Made by a program: the position numbers and the translations under genes
The notes under the pieces: model-generated
Told to the model about the DNA's origin: nothing
Database searches by the model: none
What the model saw: the letters and a program-made list of their open reading frames with translations, nothing else
From: Microbacterium sp. Root61
GTDB lineage: Bacteria > Actinomycetota > Actinomycetes > Actinomycetales > Microbacteriaceae
NCBI RefSeq assembly: GCF_001427525.1
Contig: NZ_LMGU01000002.1
Coordinates: 83,768-147,767, forward strand
Direction: 5' to 3'
Length of the DNA stretch: 64,000 bases
Shown: positions 52,328-60,536 of the stretch, piece after piece
Layout: each line of letters starts with the position of its first letter
Position numbering within the stretch: the stretch's first letter is position 1

Positions 52328-53443
52328 ATGCCCATCGAACAGAATGGCGATGCCGTGATCGACGGCGTCTCGATCCGTCGACTGCCCAAGATCTCGCTGC
52401 ACGACCACCTCGACGGCGCGCTGCGGCCGCAGACCATCATCGAGCTGGCCGACGAGGTCGGGCTCGAGGTGCCCGAGCATGAGGCCGAGGCGCTGGGCGA
52501 CTGGTTCGCCGACAAGAGCGACTCCGGGTCGCTGGTGGAGTACCTGAAGACCTTCGACCTGACGACCGGTGTCATGCAGACCCGCGAGGGCCTGACCCGG
52601 GTCGCGCGCGAGCTCGTCGAGGATCTCGCCGCCGACGGTGTCATCTACGGCGAGGTGCGCTGGGCGCCCGAGCAGCACCTGGCGCGCGGCCTGTCCCTGG
52701 AAGAGGTCGTCGAGGCCGTCCAGGAGGGCATTGAAGAGGGCGAGGACGCCGTCGAGCGGTCCGGTCGCGACATCCGCGTCGGCCAGCTCATCTCCTCGAT
52801 GCGTCACACCGACCGTTCGCTGGAGATCGCGCAGCTCGCCGTCGCCTTCCGCAACCGCGGCGCGGTCGGTTTCGACATCGCCGGACCCGAGGACGGCTTC
52901 CCGCCTTCGCGTCTGCGCCCCGCCTTCGACTACCTGGCATCCGAGTTCTTCCCGACGACCGTCCACGCGGGCGAAGCGGCCGGACTCGACTCGATCCGCT
53001 CGGCCCTCATCGACGGACGCGCGCTGCGCCTCGGTCATGGCGTGCGCCTGGCCGAAGACCTCGACGTCGTGTCCCGCGAGGGGGACGAGGTGCTCGTGCA
53101 CTTCGGCGACCTGGCCCGCTGGGTGCGCGACCGCGAGATCACGCTCGAGCTCTCGCCGTCGTCGAACCTGCAGACCGGTGCGATCGAGCAGTGGGGCACG
53201 ACCCTCGCCGACCACCCGTTCGATCTGCTCTACCAGCTCGGCTTCTCGGTCACGGTCAACGTCGACAACCGCACCATGAGCCGCACCTCACTGACGCGCG
53301 AGCTCGCGCTGCTGGCCGAGACGTTCGAGTACGACCTCGCCGACCTCGAGACGTTCCAGCTGAACGCCGCCGCGGCCGCCTTCCTCCCGGTGGAGGAGCG
53401 CGAGGAGCTCATCGAGCTCATCGCCGAGGGCTTCGACGCGTAG
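52328..53443 (+). CDS. add: Adenosine deaminase
   Basis: 371 residues. Zinc HxH in ISLHDHLDGALRP (about residues 21-33), catalytic His/Glu in FPTTVHAGEAAGLDSIRSAL, and SPSSNLQTGAI plus VNVDNRTMSRTSLTREL near the C-terminus. It deaminates adenosine to inosine. GAGGAG precedes ATG 52328 after a 39-bp gap, so it may have additional transcription start sites. It converges on the epimerase gene with 6 bp between stops. Confidence 0.95.
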   Translation: MPIEQNGDAVIDGVSIRRLPKISLHDHLDGALRPQTIIELADEVGLEVPEHEAEALGDWFADKSDSGSLVEYLKTFDLTTGVMQTREGLTRVARELVEDLAADGVIYGEVRWAPEQHLARGLSLEEVVEAVQEGIEEGEDAVERSGRDIRVGQLISSMRHTDRSLEIAQLAVAFRNRGAVGFDIAGPEDGFPPSRLRPAFDYLASEFFPTTVHAGEAAGLDSIRSALIDGRALRLGHGVRLAEDLDVVSREGDEVLVHFGDLARWVRDREITLELSPSSNLQTGAIEQWGTTLADHPFDLLYQLGFSVTVNVDNRTMSRTSLTRELALLAETFEYDLADLETFQLNAAAAAFLPVEEREELIELIAEGFDA

Positions 53444-53449
53444 TACGGC

Positions 53450-54406
53450 TCAGCGCCGGGCGACGCCGGGGTGGGTTTCGAGGTACGCCTCGAACGCCTC
53501 GGCGCTCGTCTTGGCCGGGGTGAAGCCGAAGTCGCGCTTGAGTGACTCGTTCGAGAGCACGGGGCGATAGCGGAGGAACCCGACCTGCTCGGGTCCGTGC
53601 ACGGTGAGGCGCAGCATCCGTCCCGCACGCAGGCCGAACCCGAGCAGGCCGGCGGGCAGGGTGAGCAGCGGCTTGCCGAGTCTTGCGGCCAGCTCCTGCA
53701 CGGTCAGCTTCCCGTCGCCGGCGACGTTGTAGGTGCCGGAGGGGCCGTCGGTGGCGGCGCGGGCCATCGCCGCGGCGACGTCGTCCACCCAGATGAACAC
53801 GAACGGCGAATCCGACCCGCGGATCGCGAGGATGCGGCTCCCGTTCCACAGCGCGGTGATCTGGTTCGCGACGGTGGGACCGAGGATCGTGCCGATCCGG
53901 AACACCACCTGCTCGAGCTCGGGATGCCGCAGCCGATAGTCGGCGAGCATCTCCTCGACGAGGCGCTTGTGCTTCGAGTACGGGAACTCCTCGTTGCCGC
54001 GCACCGGGTCGCTCTCGCGCAGCCACTCCGGATTGTCGGGGTGGTAGCCGTACGCCGCGCCGGAGGAGGAGACGACGACGCGTCGCACGCCCGCCGCGAC
54101 GCAGGCCTCGAGCACGTGGCGGGAGCCGTCGACGTCGACGCGGTACTCGAGGTCGTGGTCACGACCGGGGTTGACGATCGCCGCGAGGTGCACGACGACG
54201 TCGATGTCGTGGCGCTCCAGCAGCGGCAGCAACCCGCTCTCGCGCGTGACATCGCACTCGTCGTAGATCACACCGTCGATGGGATGCTCCGGCCGCCGCA
54301 CGTCGCCCGCCACCACGAGCGCGACATCCGTCCGCGCCACCAGTGCGGACGCGACGTGGGAGCCGAGGAATCCGCTGCCGCCGGTGATCAGGACGCGCGC
54401 GCTCAC
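53450..54406 (-). CDS. NAD-dependent epimerase/dehydratase (extended SDR)
   Basis: 318 residues. Cofactor motif VLITGGSGFLGSHVASAL at the N-terminus, VVHLAAIVNPG, catalytic Ser in VSSSGAAYGYHP and YxxxK in FPYSKHKRLVEE. The substrate is unknown; the extended-SDR fold covers sugar epimerases and sterol-type dehydrogenases. GTG 54406 overlaps the end of the BASS symporter gene, so it is the third gene of a monooxygenase-symporter-SDR operon. Confidence 0.88.
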   Translation of the reverse strand: MSARVLITGGSGFLGSHVASALVARTDVALVVAGDVRRPEHPIDGVIYDECDVTRESGLLPLLERHDIDVVVHLAAIVNPGRDHDLEYRVDVDGSRHVLEACVAAGVRRVVVSSSGAAYGYHPDNPEWLRESDPVRGNEEFPYSKHKRLVEEMLADYRLRHPELEQVVFRIGTILGPTVANQITALWNGSRILAIRGSDSPFVFIWVDDVAAAMARAATDGPSGTYNVAGDGKLTVQELAARLGKPLLTLPAGLLGFGLRAGRMLRLTVHGPEQVGFLRYRPVLSNESLKRDFGFTPAKTSAEAFEAYLETHPGVARR

Positions 54407-55374
54407 GGGGTCGTCTCGCCCGGCGCAGCGGCGGCCCGCAGCGCGCGACGGGTGGCGTCGCCCTGGGCCGAGCCGGTCCGCTTCTTGGTGTGCCGCGCCC
54501 AGAGCGCCGCCAGGATCAGGCCGGCGATGATGTCCCAGATGCCCCACCACCCTGCGACGATCGCCATGCCGCCGAGTCCGCCGAAGAAGGTGAACACGAG
54601 GCCCAGCCCGAGCCCGGCGTTGCGGATGCCGACCTCGAACGTCATCGCCTTGCGCTCCCGGGTGCCGAGTCCGCCGATCGCTGCGGTCGACCACCCGATC
54701 GCCAGCGCGACCGCGTCGTGGATCGCGACGGCCACCAGGATCACGCCGATGAACGCGACGAAGTAGGTCCAGTTGCCCAGGAGAGCGGCGAGGATGAAGC
54801 CGACCAGCGCGATCAGGCTGAACCATTTGACGTACGGCTGGATCTTGGCCGCGACGCGCGGATACCGTGCGCGCACGGCGAGGCCGACGGCGAAGGGGAG
54901 GCCGATGATGAGGAAGATCTCCAGCAGCATCTGCCAGCCGTTGAGAGACACCGCGGTCAGCAGCGCGCGGGTGTCGGCGCGCAGGGAGCCCCAGAACGCG
55001 ATGCTCAGCGGCAGCACGATGATGTAGAGCAGGTTCGACACCGCCGTCATCGACACGGACAGGGCGACGTTGCCGCCGGAGCGATGCGTGAGGACCTGCG
55101 AGATGTTGCCGGGAGGGCAGCAGGCGACCAGCAGCATGCCGAGCGCCATCGACGGGGTGACCGGCAGGATCAGGGTCAGGCAGAACGTGATGCCGGGCAG
55201 CACCAGCAGCTGCGCGAGGATCGCGATCACGAGCGGCTTGGGCTTGCGGGCCACGACCTTGAAGTCGTCGACCGACGTGTCCAGTGCGATGCCGAGCATG
55301 ATGAGCCCCAGCACGATGTTCAGGATGACGAGTGTGCCCGGGGTGAAGTTCAAGACGACGTCGTCGATGTTCAC
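54403..55374 (-). CDS. Bile acid:sodium symporter (BASS) family transporter
   Basis: 323 residues, nine to ten hydrophobic segments. Family blocks: VLGLIMLGIALDTSVDDFKVV (N-terminal), LLVACCPPGNISQVLTHRSGGN (the conserved Pro-Gly and Ser residues of the unwound helix) and TFEVGIRNAGLGLGLVFTF. BASS proteins move organic anions such as bile acids, pantoate or 2-oxoacids. GTG 55374 overlaps the monooxygenase stop by 4 bases (GTGA). Confidence 0.9.
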   Translation of the reverse strand: MNIDDVVLNFTPGTLVILNIVLGLIMLGIALDTSVDDFKVVARKPKPLVIAILAQLLVLPGITFCLTLILPVTPSMALGMLLVACCPPGNISQVLTHRSGGNVALSVSMTAVSNLLYIIVLPLSIAFWGSLRADTRALLTAVSLNGWQMLLEIFLIIGLPFAVGLAVRARYPRVAAKIQPYVKWFSLIALVGFILAALLGNWTYFVAFIGVILVAVAIHDAVALAIGWSTAAIGGLGTRERKAMTFEVGIRNAGLGLGLVFTFFGGLGGMAIVAGWWGIWDIIAGLILAALWARHTKKRTGSAQGDATRRALRAAAAPGETTP

Positions 55375-56708
55375 GCGCTGGCCTTTGCGGGGGAGGAGGT
55401 GCGGGATGCGGCATCCGAATCCTCGCGGAGCGAGTGCGCCGCCGCGCGGACCGCGCGACGGTAGGCGTCCTTGTTGACGTAGTACGACATGCGTTCGAGC
55501 CCGAGGTACTTGTACCCGCCGGTGAGGTCCGGCCACGGGCCGGCCGCGACCCGGCCGCGGAACGCCGACGCCCGCGCCGGGCGCTGCGCGACGGCGGTCA
55601 GATATTCGGCGATGAGTTCGGCCTGCTCGTAGCGCCCCTGCCAGCCGATACCGGAGGCCTCGATCATGCCCATCACGTAGAGCCCGTTGAACGACGGCGG
55701 GAAGACGTTGAGGAACAGCTTCGGCGACATGCCCGTCCAGTGCAGGTGCTCCCGCGCGACGAACGGATAGTCGAGCTTGTAGCCGGTGGCGAGCAGCACC
55801 AGGTCGTACTCGTCGCTCGTGCCGTCGACGAAGAGGACGGTCTGCCCGTCGAAGCGGTCGATGTCGGGCTGCACTCGCAGGTCGCCCTGACCGAGGTGGT
55901 TCAGGATCAGCGTGTTGACGATGGGGTGCGATTCGTAGATCTTGTAGTCCGGCTTCGGGAAGCCGAACCGCACGGGGTCTCCGGTGAACGCCTGGAGCAC
56001 GCGCTTGTCGACGAACTGCTTGATCGGCGCGGGCAGGGGCTTGCCCTGGTTGAGCGTGTCGCTCGGCTTGCCGAACAGGTACCGCGGGACGAAGTAGTAG
56101 CCGCGCCGCACACTCATGTCGACGGATGCCGCGTGGTGCACGGCGTCGACCGCGATGTCGCAGCCGGAGTTGCCGGCGCCGATGATGAGGACGCGTTTGC
56201 CGGTCAGCTGCGACGCGCTCTTGTAGGCGCTCGTGTGCAGGATCTCGCCGGTGAACTCGCCGCGGAAGTCGGGGACGTTCGGCTCGGCGAGCGTGCCGTT
56301 GGCCAGGATCACGCCGTCGTAGCGCTGCTCGGTCGTGCCGTCGGGGCCTTCGGCCCGCAGCATCCATCCGCCGTCCCCGGTCGGCTCGAGCGAGGTGACC
56401 GCGGTGTCGAACCGGTAGTGCTCACGCAGTCCGAATCGATCGGAGAAGTCGCGGAAGTACTGCATCAGCGTGCGGTGACCGGGGTAGTCCGCCGTCGTGT
56501 CCATCGGGAACTCGGAGAACTGCGTCGTGGTGCGCGAGGAGATCAGGTGCGCCGATTCGTACATCGTCGAGCGCGGGTTCTCGATGTCCCACAGGCCGCC
56601 GACGTCGCTGGACGCCTCGAACCCGTCGAAGGCGATCCCGGCCTTCTTCAGCGCCCGCGCGGCGGACAGCCCCGATGGGCCGGCTCCGATGATGGCGTAG
56701 CTGCGCAC
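55371..56708 (-). CDS. Flavin-containing monooxygenase (FMO/Baeyer-Villiger type)
   Basis: 445 residues. FAD motif AIIGAGPSGLSAARAL at the N-terminus, NADPH motif VLIIGAGNSGCDIAVDA (about residues 169-185), the FMO fingerprint FTGEILHTSAY (FxGxxxHxxxY) between them, and LLATGYKLDYPF. It oxygenates a soft heteroatom or a ketone; the substrate is unknown. GTG 56708 has GAAGGGG upstream. TAACAT at 56766-56761 on the minus strand is a possible -10. First gene of the FMO-BASS-SDR operon. Confidence 0.88.
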   Translation of the reverse strand: MRSYAIIGAGPSGLSAARALKKAGIAFDGFEASSDVGGLWDIENPRSTMYESAHLISSRTTTQFSEFPMDTTADYPGHRTLMQYFRDFSDRFGLREHYRFDTAVTSLEPTGDGGWMLRAEGPDGTTEQRYDGVILANGTLAEPNVPDFRGEFTGEILHTSAYKSASQLTGKRVLIIGAGNSGCDIAVDAVHHAASVDMSVRRGYYFVPRYLFGKPSDTLNQGKPLPAPIKQFVDKRVLQAFTGDPVRFGFPKPDYKIYESHPIVNTLILNHLGQGDLRVQPDIDRFDGQTVLFVDGTSDEYDLVLLATGYKLDYPFVAREHLHWTGMSPKLFLNVFPPSFNGLYVMGMIEASGIGWQGRYEQAELIAEYLTAVAQRPARASAFRGRVAAGPWPDLTGGYKYLGLERMSYYVNKDAYRRAVRAAAHSLREDSDAASRTSSPAKASA

Positions 56709-56789
56709 AGCATTCCCCTTCCTGCACGTCTTCGTGTCAGGTCTCCCAGATGACTTCTTGATGTTAGTCGGTCGTAACTGAAAATGCCG

Positions 56790-56804
56790 TCCTCCTGTGG
56801 AGGA
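56790..56804 (-). terminator. Small hairpin after TSUP exporter gene
   Basis: TCCTCC-TGT-GGAGGA stem; read on the minus strand it is followed by CGGCATTTTC. It lies 12 bases beyond the exporter stop and ahead of the monooxygenase promoter. Confidence 0.45.
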
Positions 56805-56816
56805 GAGGGACGTGCC

Positions 56817-57539
56817 TCAGCCCAAGAGTGCCAGGATGCCCCGCACGAGCACCACTGTCGCCCCGGCCCATGCCACCGAGAGCATGCCGATGCGTGCGGC
56901 CCGCGCAGGGACGAACCGGGCCAACCAGGTGCCGAGGGCGATGCCGGCGACGGTCGCGAGGGCCGCGAGCCCCATGTCACCCGAAGGCGATGTGGGGAGC
57001 CCGCGCAGCACCACCGAGATGAGGCTGAACGCCGCGAAGATCACCTGCACGCTCGCCACGAATCGGGGCTGCGGCCAGCGATCGCCGACGGCATATGCGG
57101 CCAGGGGAGGGCCGGACAACCCGCTCGTGACGTGCATGAACCCGCTTGCGGCACCGGCACCCACCGCGCCGATCGGACCGGTGAGCATGCCGGACAGCGC
57201 GGGGATCCACCCGGCGACGAGCGCGAAGTAGGCCATCGCCGCGACCAGGATCATGAGCGCGGGGTCCGGGAGCATCCGCACCAGCAGCGCACCGAACGGC
57301 GCCGCGATCAGTCCCGGCCAGATGAGTCGCCAGGCCCGCCGCCACTCGATCTGGCGCCACACGAACGGCAGGGCCGACAGGGAGGCGACCAGCGCGAGCA
57401 GCACGCCGATCGTCACGCCCTCGACCGGGCCGTACAGCAGCACGATCGGCCCGATCAGCACGAGGACGAAGCCGAGCCCCGTGATCCGCTGGATCACCGC
57501 GGCGATGAGGGCGGCGAGGCAGGCGAGAGCAAGGGTCAC
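56817..57539 (-). CDS. TSUP (TauE/SafE) family membrane exporter
   Basis: 240 residues from GTG 57539, about eight hydrophobic segments. Family repeat blocks: ALIAAVIQRITGLGFVLVL near the N-terminus and GAASGFMHVTSGLSGPPLAAYAV in the second half (G-x-SGPP motif). TSUP proteins export sulfite, sulfoacetate or related organosulfur anions; substrate unknown here. TACGAT lies 8 bases before GTG 57539; an in-frame TTG at 57545 is only 2 bases from the hexamer. Confidence 0.88.
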   Translation of the reverse strand: MTLALACLAALIAAVIQRITGLGFVLVLIGPIVLLYGPVEGVTIGVLLALVASLSALPFVWRQIEWRRAWRLIWPGLIAAPFGALLVRMLPDPALMILVAAMAYFALVAGWIPALSGMLTGPIGAVGAGAASGFMHVTSGLSGPPLAAYAVGDRWPQPRFVASVQVIFAAFSLISVVLRGLPTSPSGDMGLAALATVAGIALGTWLARFVPARAARIGMLSVAWAGATVVLVRGILALLG

Positions 57540-57581
57540 GGGCAACCATCGTAGGCGGCCCGGGTGACCTGTTCAGGACGA

Positions 57582-58400
57582 TCAGGGAGCGACGGAGGCC
57601 GCGGCTGCGCCGACGAGTTCTGTCAGGCGCGCGATCATGTCGGGGTCCGAGATGCTCGGCGTGCCGTCGCCGGGCTGCAGGCCGTAGTCGCCGAACGAGG
57701 AATGCGCCGCTCCGGCGATCTGGACCATCTCGGCGTCAGCGGGGAGCAGGGGACGGGCGGCATCGATCTTCGCCGGTGTGGAGAGACCGTCCTCGCTCCC
57801 GGAGATGCTGGAGACCGTCAGGTCGGAGGCGGACAGATCGTTCGCGCAGTAGCTGGCGAACAGCACCAAGCCGTCGGCATCGGGTGCGAGCTGACACGCC
57901 TTCACGCCGCCGAGCGAGTGCCCGCCCACCAGCCACGTGTCGATCCCCGGAACCTCGTCGGTGAAGGCGGAGAGCGGTCGGAGGTCGAAGAACGCGAGGT
58001 TGAGGGTGGGGCGCGTGATCACGACGGTGACGCCCTCTTCGGCGACGAGACCGGAGAGCTTGGACGCGTAGGCGAGCGGATCGACCTTCGCTCCGGGGAT
58101 GAACACGAGTCCCACCGTCGAGGCGCCGTCGGCGGGAGACATGACGATCGAGTCCCCGGTGTCATCTAGCACGATCGCGGGATCATCCCGGACGGCCTGC
58201 AGTGGACCGGGTTCGGCCCCCATGACGCCGATGTTCGCGTAGAGGAGGAGCGCGACGACGGCGAGGACGATCAGCGCGCCGAGGGTTGCGCCGATCCAGA
58301 TCAGCACGCGCTTCATACGCGATCGCCGCTTCGGGGGAGTGGATGCCGCGGCCTCCGGCTCGTCCGCAGCGGAGGGGGTCTCGGGTGTGGGGTCGGTCAC
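57582..58400 (-). CDS. Membrane-anchored alpha/beta hydrolase
   Basis: 272 residues from GTG 58400. A cytoplasmic Pro/Glu/Ala-rich N-terminus (about 30 residues, then KRRSRMKR) leads to one membrane helix (VLIWIGATLGALIVLAVVAL, about 31-53) and an extracytoplasmic hydrolase domain. Nucleophile motif GGHSLGGVKACQLA, and a late GAAHSSFGDYG that may hold the catalytic His. It resembles actinobacterial secreted lipase/esterase-like proteins; substrate unknown. TACGCT ends 6 bases before the GTG. Confidence 0.82.
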   Translation of the reverse strand: MTDPTPETPSAADEPEAAASTPPKRRSRMKRVLIWIGATLGALIVLAVVALLLYANIGVMGAEPGPLQAVRDDPAIVLDDTGDSIVMSPADGASTVGLVFIPGAKVDPLAYASKLSGLVAEEGVTVVITRPTLNLAFFDLRPLSAFTDEVPGIDTWLVGGHSLGGVKACQLAPDADGLVLFASYCANDLSASDLTVSSISGSEDGLSTPAKIDAARPLLPADAEMVQIAGAAHSSFGDYGLQPGDGTPSISDPDMIARLTELVGAAAASVAP

Positions 58401-58406
58401 GTCCCG

Positions 58407-58412
58407 AGCGTA
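58407..58412 (-). promoter_or_regulatory. -10 hexamer TACGCT, leaderless hydrolase gene
   Basis: TACGCT, 6-base spacer CGGGAC, GTG 58400 on the minus strand. Confidence 0.45.
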
Positions 58413-58452
58413 CTCGCCGGCGCTCGGGCGCCGCAGTCCGTGTCCCGCAGTC

Positions 58453-58458
58453 GAGAAT
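58453..58458 (+). promoter_or_regulatory. -10-like hexamer GAGAAT, leaderless PPOX gene
   Basis: GAGAAT, 6-base spacer GGAGGC, ATG 58465. The GGAGG here is too close to the ATG for normal ribosome binding. Confidence 0.4.
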
Positions 58459-58464
58459 GGAGGC

Positions 58465-58848
58465 ATGCTTCCTGCCCTGAGTGACATCGCCGAGCGCGAG
58501 TACGTGCTGCTGACGACCTTTCGCCGAACCGGCGTACCCGTGGCGACCCCGGTGTGGATCGTCCGCGATGGAGAGCACCTCCTCATCACGACGGGTGCCG
58601 ATTCCGGCAAGGTGAAGCGCCTGCGTCACACCGCGCGCATCACGCTCGCTCCCTGCGACGCACGAGGACGGGTCACCGAAGATATCGAGCCGGTTGCGGC
58701 GATCGCGATCGTCGATGCCAGTGGCCCCACCATGGAACGCGTGGATCGCGCACTCGCCGGCAAATACGGCCTCAAGCACAAGATGATCCGCGCCTCGCAG
58801 AGGCTGAAGCGGACGACGTCGGGCTCCGTGGCCCTCGTCGTGACCTGA
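58465..58848 (+). CDS. PPOX-class flavin/F420-dependent oxidoreductase
   Basis: 127 residues of the split-barrel FMN/F420-binding fold. Blocks: AEREYVLLTTFRRTGVPVATPVWIV, LLITTGADSGKVKRLRHTARITLAPCDARG and the C-terminal LAGKYGLKHKMIRASQRL. Small actinobacterial members often use F420; cofactor choice cannot be settled by eye. Single gene, convergent with mtlD (3 bp between stops). Confidence 0.85.
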   Translation: MLPALSDIAEREYVLLTTFRRTGVPVATPVWIVRDGEHLLITTGADSGKVKRLRHTARITLAPCDARGRVTEDIEPVAAIAIVDASGPTMERVDRALAGKYGLKHKMIRASQRLKRTTSGSVALVVT

Positions 58849-58851
58849 GAG

Positions 58852-60006
58852 TCAGCGCGCGAGTTCCGCCTGACGCTCGGCGACGACCGCCTGCACCTTC
58901 GAGAACAGCGGATGCCCCGGCTCGAGCCCGGTGACGGCGGCCGTGAAGGTCGCGGCATCCTGTTCCCGCAGCATCCGCTGCATGTCGACCGACTGCGGAT
59001 CCTCGGCGTCGTCGAATGCGAGGGCCGCGCCCATGGCCGCGACGAGCGCCGTCGTGGACAGGCCGCGCTCGGCGGCCTCGGACGCGGGCCCCACGAACCG
59101 TTCGTGCAGCGACAGCTTGCGCAGCGGCTGGCGGCCGACCCGCCAGACGGTGTCGGGCAGTGCCGGGTTGCGGAAGCGCCGCAGGATCGTCGCACGGTAG
59201 GCGGCGAGGTCGTCGGGATCGAGGTCGTGCTTGGCGGTCAGCAACGCCGAGGTCTCCTCGAGCGTCGCGGCGACGCGCGCCGCGATGGCATCGTCGGCCA
59301 GCGCATCGGAGATCTTCTCCGCACCCGCCTGCGCGCCGAAGTACGCCGTGGTCGCGTGCCCGGTGTTCACCGTGAACAGCTTGCGCTCGATGTACGGCGC
59401 GAGGTCGTCGACGAAGTGCGCGCCGGGGATCTTCGGCGGGTCATCGCCGAACGGGGTGCGCTCGATCGCCCACTCGAAGAACGGCTCGACCGTCACATCC
59501 ACGCCTTCGCCGGCGGGCTGGGCGGGCACGATGCGGTCCACGGCGGTGTTGGCGAACACAGCGCGACCGGCGATGGCATCCCACGCATCGCCGGCGAGGG
59601 ACTTGATCTCGTCGCGCAGCAGGTCGGTGGCGTTGATCGCGTTCTCGCACGCCATGATCTGCAGCGGCGGAGAGGAGGGATCCCGCAGCGCGAGCCCCGA
59701 CAGGACATGCGGTGCGACGAACTTCAGGATCGTCGGCCCCACGGCCGTGGTCAGAACGTTCGCTCCGGCGATCTCCTCGATGACTTCGTCGGGATGCGTG
59801 GCGCTGTTGATCGCGCGGAAGCCGGTCACGACCTTGTCGTGCCCGCCCTCGCCGACCTCGTGCACGGTGTACTGCGAGACCGCGTTGATCGCATCGACGA
59901 GCGGGGCCGCGACATCCGAGAAGACGAGTTCGTATCCGCCCTCGTGCAGCAGCAGGCCGACGAACCCGCGTCCGATGTTGCCGGCCCCGAAGTGGACGGC
60001 CTTCAT
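58852..60006 (-). CDS. mtlD: Mannitol-1-phosphate 5-dehydrogenase
   Basis: 384 residues. NAD-binding motif [20 protein letters not shown] at the N-terminus, [16 protein letters not shown], the catalytic Lys region ([27 protein letters not shown], in blocks [12 protein letters not shown]) as in polyol long-chain dehydrogenases. It oxidises mannitol 1-phosphate from the PTS to fructose 6-phosphate. ATG 60006 overlaps the mtlF stop (TGATG). Last gene of the operon. Confidence 0.95.
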   Translation of the reverse strand: MKAVHFGAGNIGRGFVGLLLHEGGYELVFSDVAAPLVDAINAVSQYTVHEVGEGGHDKVVTGFRAINSATHPDEVIEEIAGANVLTTAVGPTILKFVAPHVLSGLALRDPSSPPLQIMACENAINATDLLRDEIKSLAGDAWDAIAGRAVFANTAVDRIVPAQPAGEGVDVTVEPFFEWAIERTPFGDDPPKIPGAHFVDDLAPYIERKLFTVNTGHATTAYFGAQAGAEKISDALADDAIAARVAATLEETSALLTAKHDLDPDDLAAYRATILRRFRNPALPDTVWRVGRQPLRKLSLHERFVGPASEAAERGLSTTALVAAMGAALAFDDAEDPQSVDMQRMLREQDAATFTAAVTGLEPGHPLFSKVQAVVAERQAELAR

Positions 60007-60443
60007 CACACGCCCGCGGCCGAGACGAGTGCGAACAGCTCTTCCGGCGTCGACGCCTTCTTCAGCTTCTCCACCTCGTCGTCATCGGAGAACAGGATCG
60101 CGATCTGCGACAGGATCTCGAGGTGCTCATCGCCCTTGCCCGCGATTCCCACAACGAACGTCACGGGCTCGCCGCCCCAATCCACGCCACCGTCGTAGCG
60201 GACGACCGACAGGGCGGAATCGAGGATCGCGGCCTTCGTCTCATTCGTGCCGTGCGGGATCGCCAGCTCGTTGCCCATGTATGTCGAGACGGTCTCCTCG
60301 CGCTGCTGCATCGCGTCGAAGTAGGCGCTGGTGACGGCGCCGGCGGACTCGAGGATGTCGGCGGCTTCCTTCATCGCCTCTTCGCGCGTCGCTCCACCCG
60401 AGTGGATGCGGACCTGACCGACGCTCAGAACGTCACGTGTCAT
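60006..60443 (-). CDS. mtlF: Mannitol PTS EIIA component
   Basis: 145 residues, stand-alone EIIA of the mannitol/fructose family. The phosphorylated His lies in [13 protein letters not shown] (about residue 64), with [27 protein letters not shown] as the second conserved block. It accepts phosphate from HPr and passes it to EIIB. AAAGG precedes ATG 60443. A strong hairpin lies between it and mtlA. Confidence 0.94.
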   Translation of the reverse strand: MTRDVLSVGQVRIHSGGATREEAMKEAADILESAGAVTSAYFDAMQQREETVSTYMGNELAIPHGTNETKAAILDSALSVVRYDGGVDWGGEPVTFVVGIAGKGDEHLEILSQIAILFSDDDEVEKLKKASTPEELFALVSAAGV

Positions 60444-60487
60444 TTTTCGGCCTTTCTGTCGGATGCCACGGCATCACGGGATGCGGA

Positions 60488-60525
60488 CTGCGGGGTCGGG
60501 GGCATCACGCCGCCCGACCCCGCAG
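60488..60525 (-). promoter_or_regulatory. Intercistronic hairpin between mtlA and mtlF
   Basis: Perfect 13-bp arms CTGCGGGGTCGGG and CCCGACCCCGCAG with a 12-base loop (further GGC/GCC pairing possible), 11 bases after the mtlA stop. No U-run follows on the minus strand. It probably stabilises the 3' end of upstream mRNA or partially terminates, setting EIICB against EIIA and MtlD levels. It occupies nearly half of the 93-bp gap. Confidence 0.65.
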
Positions 60526-60536
60526 CGGTTCAGCGC

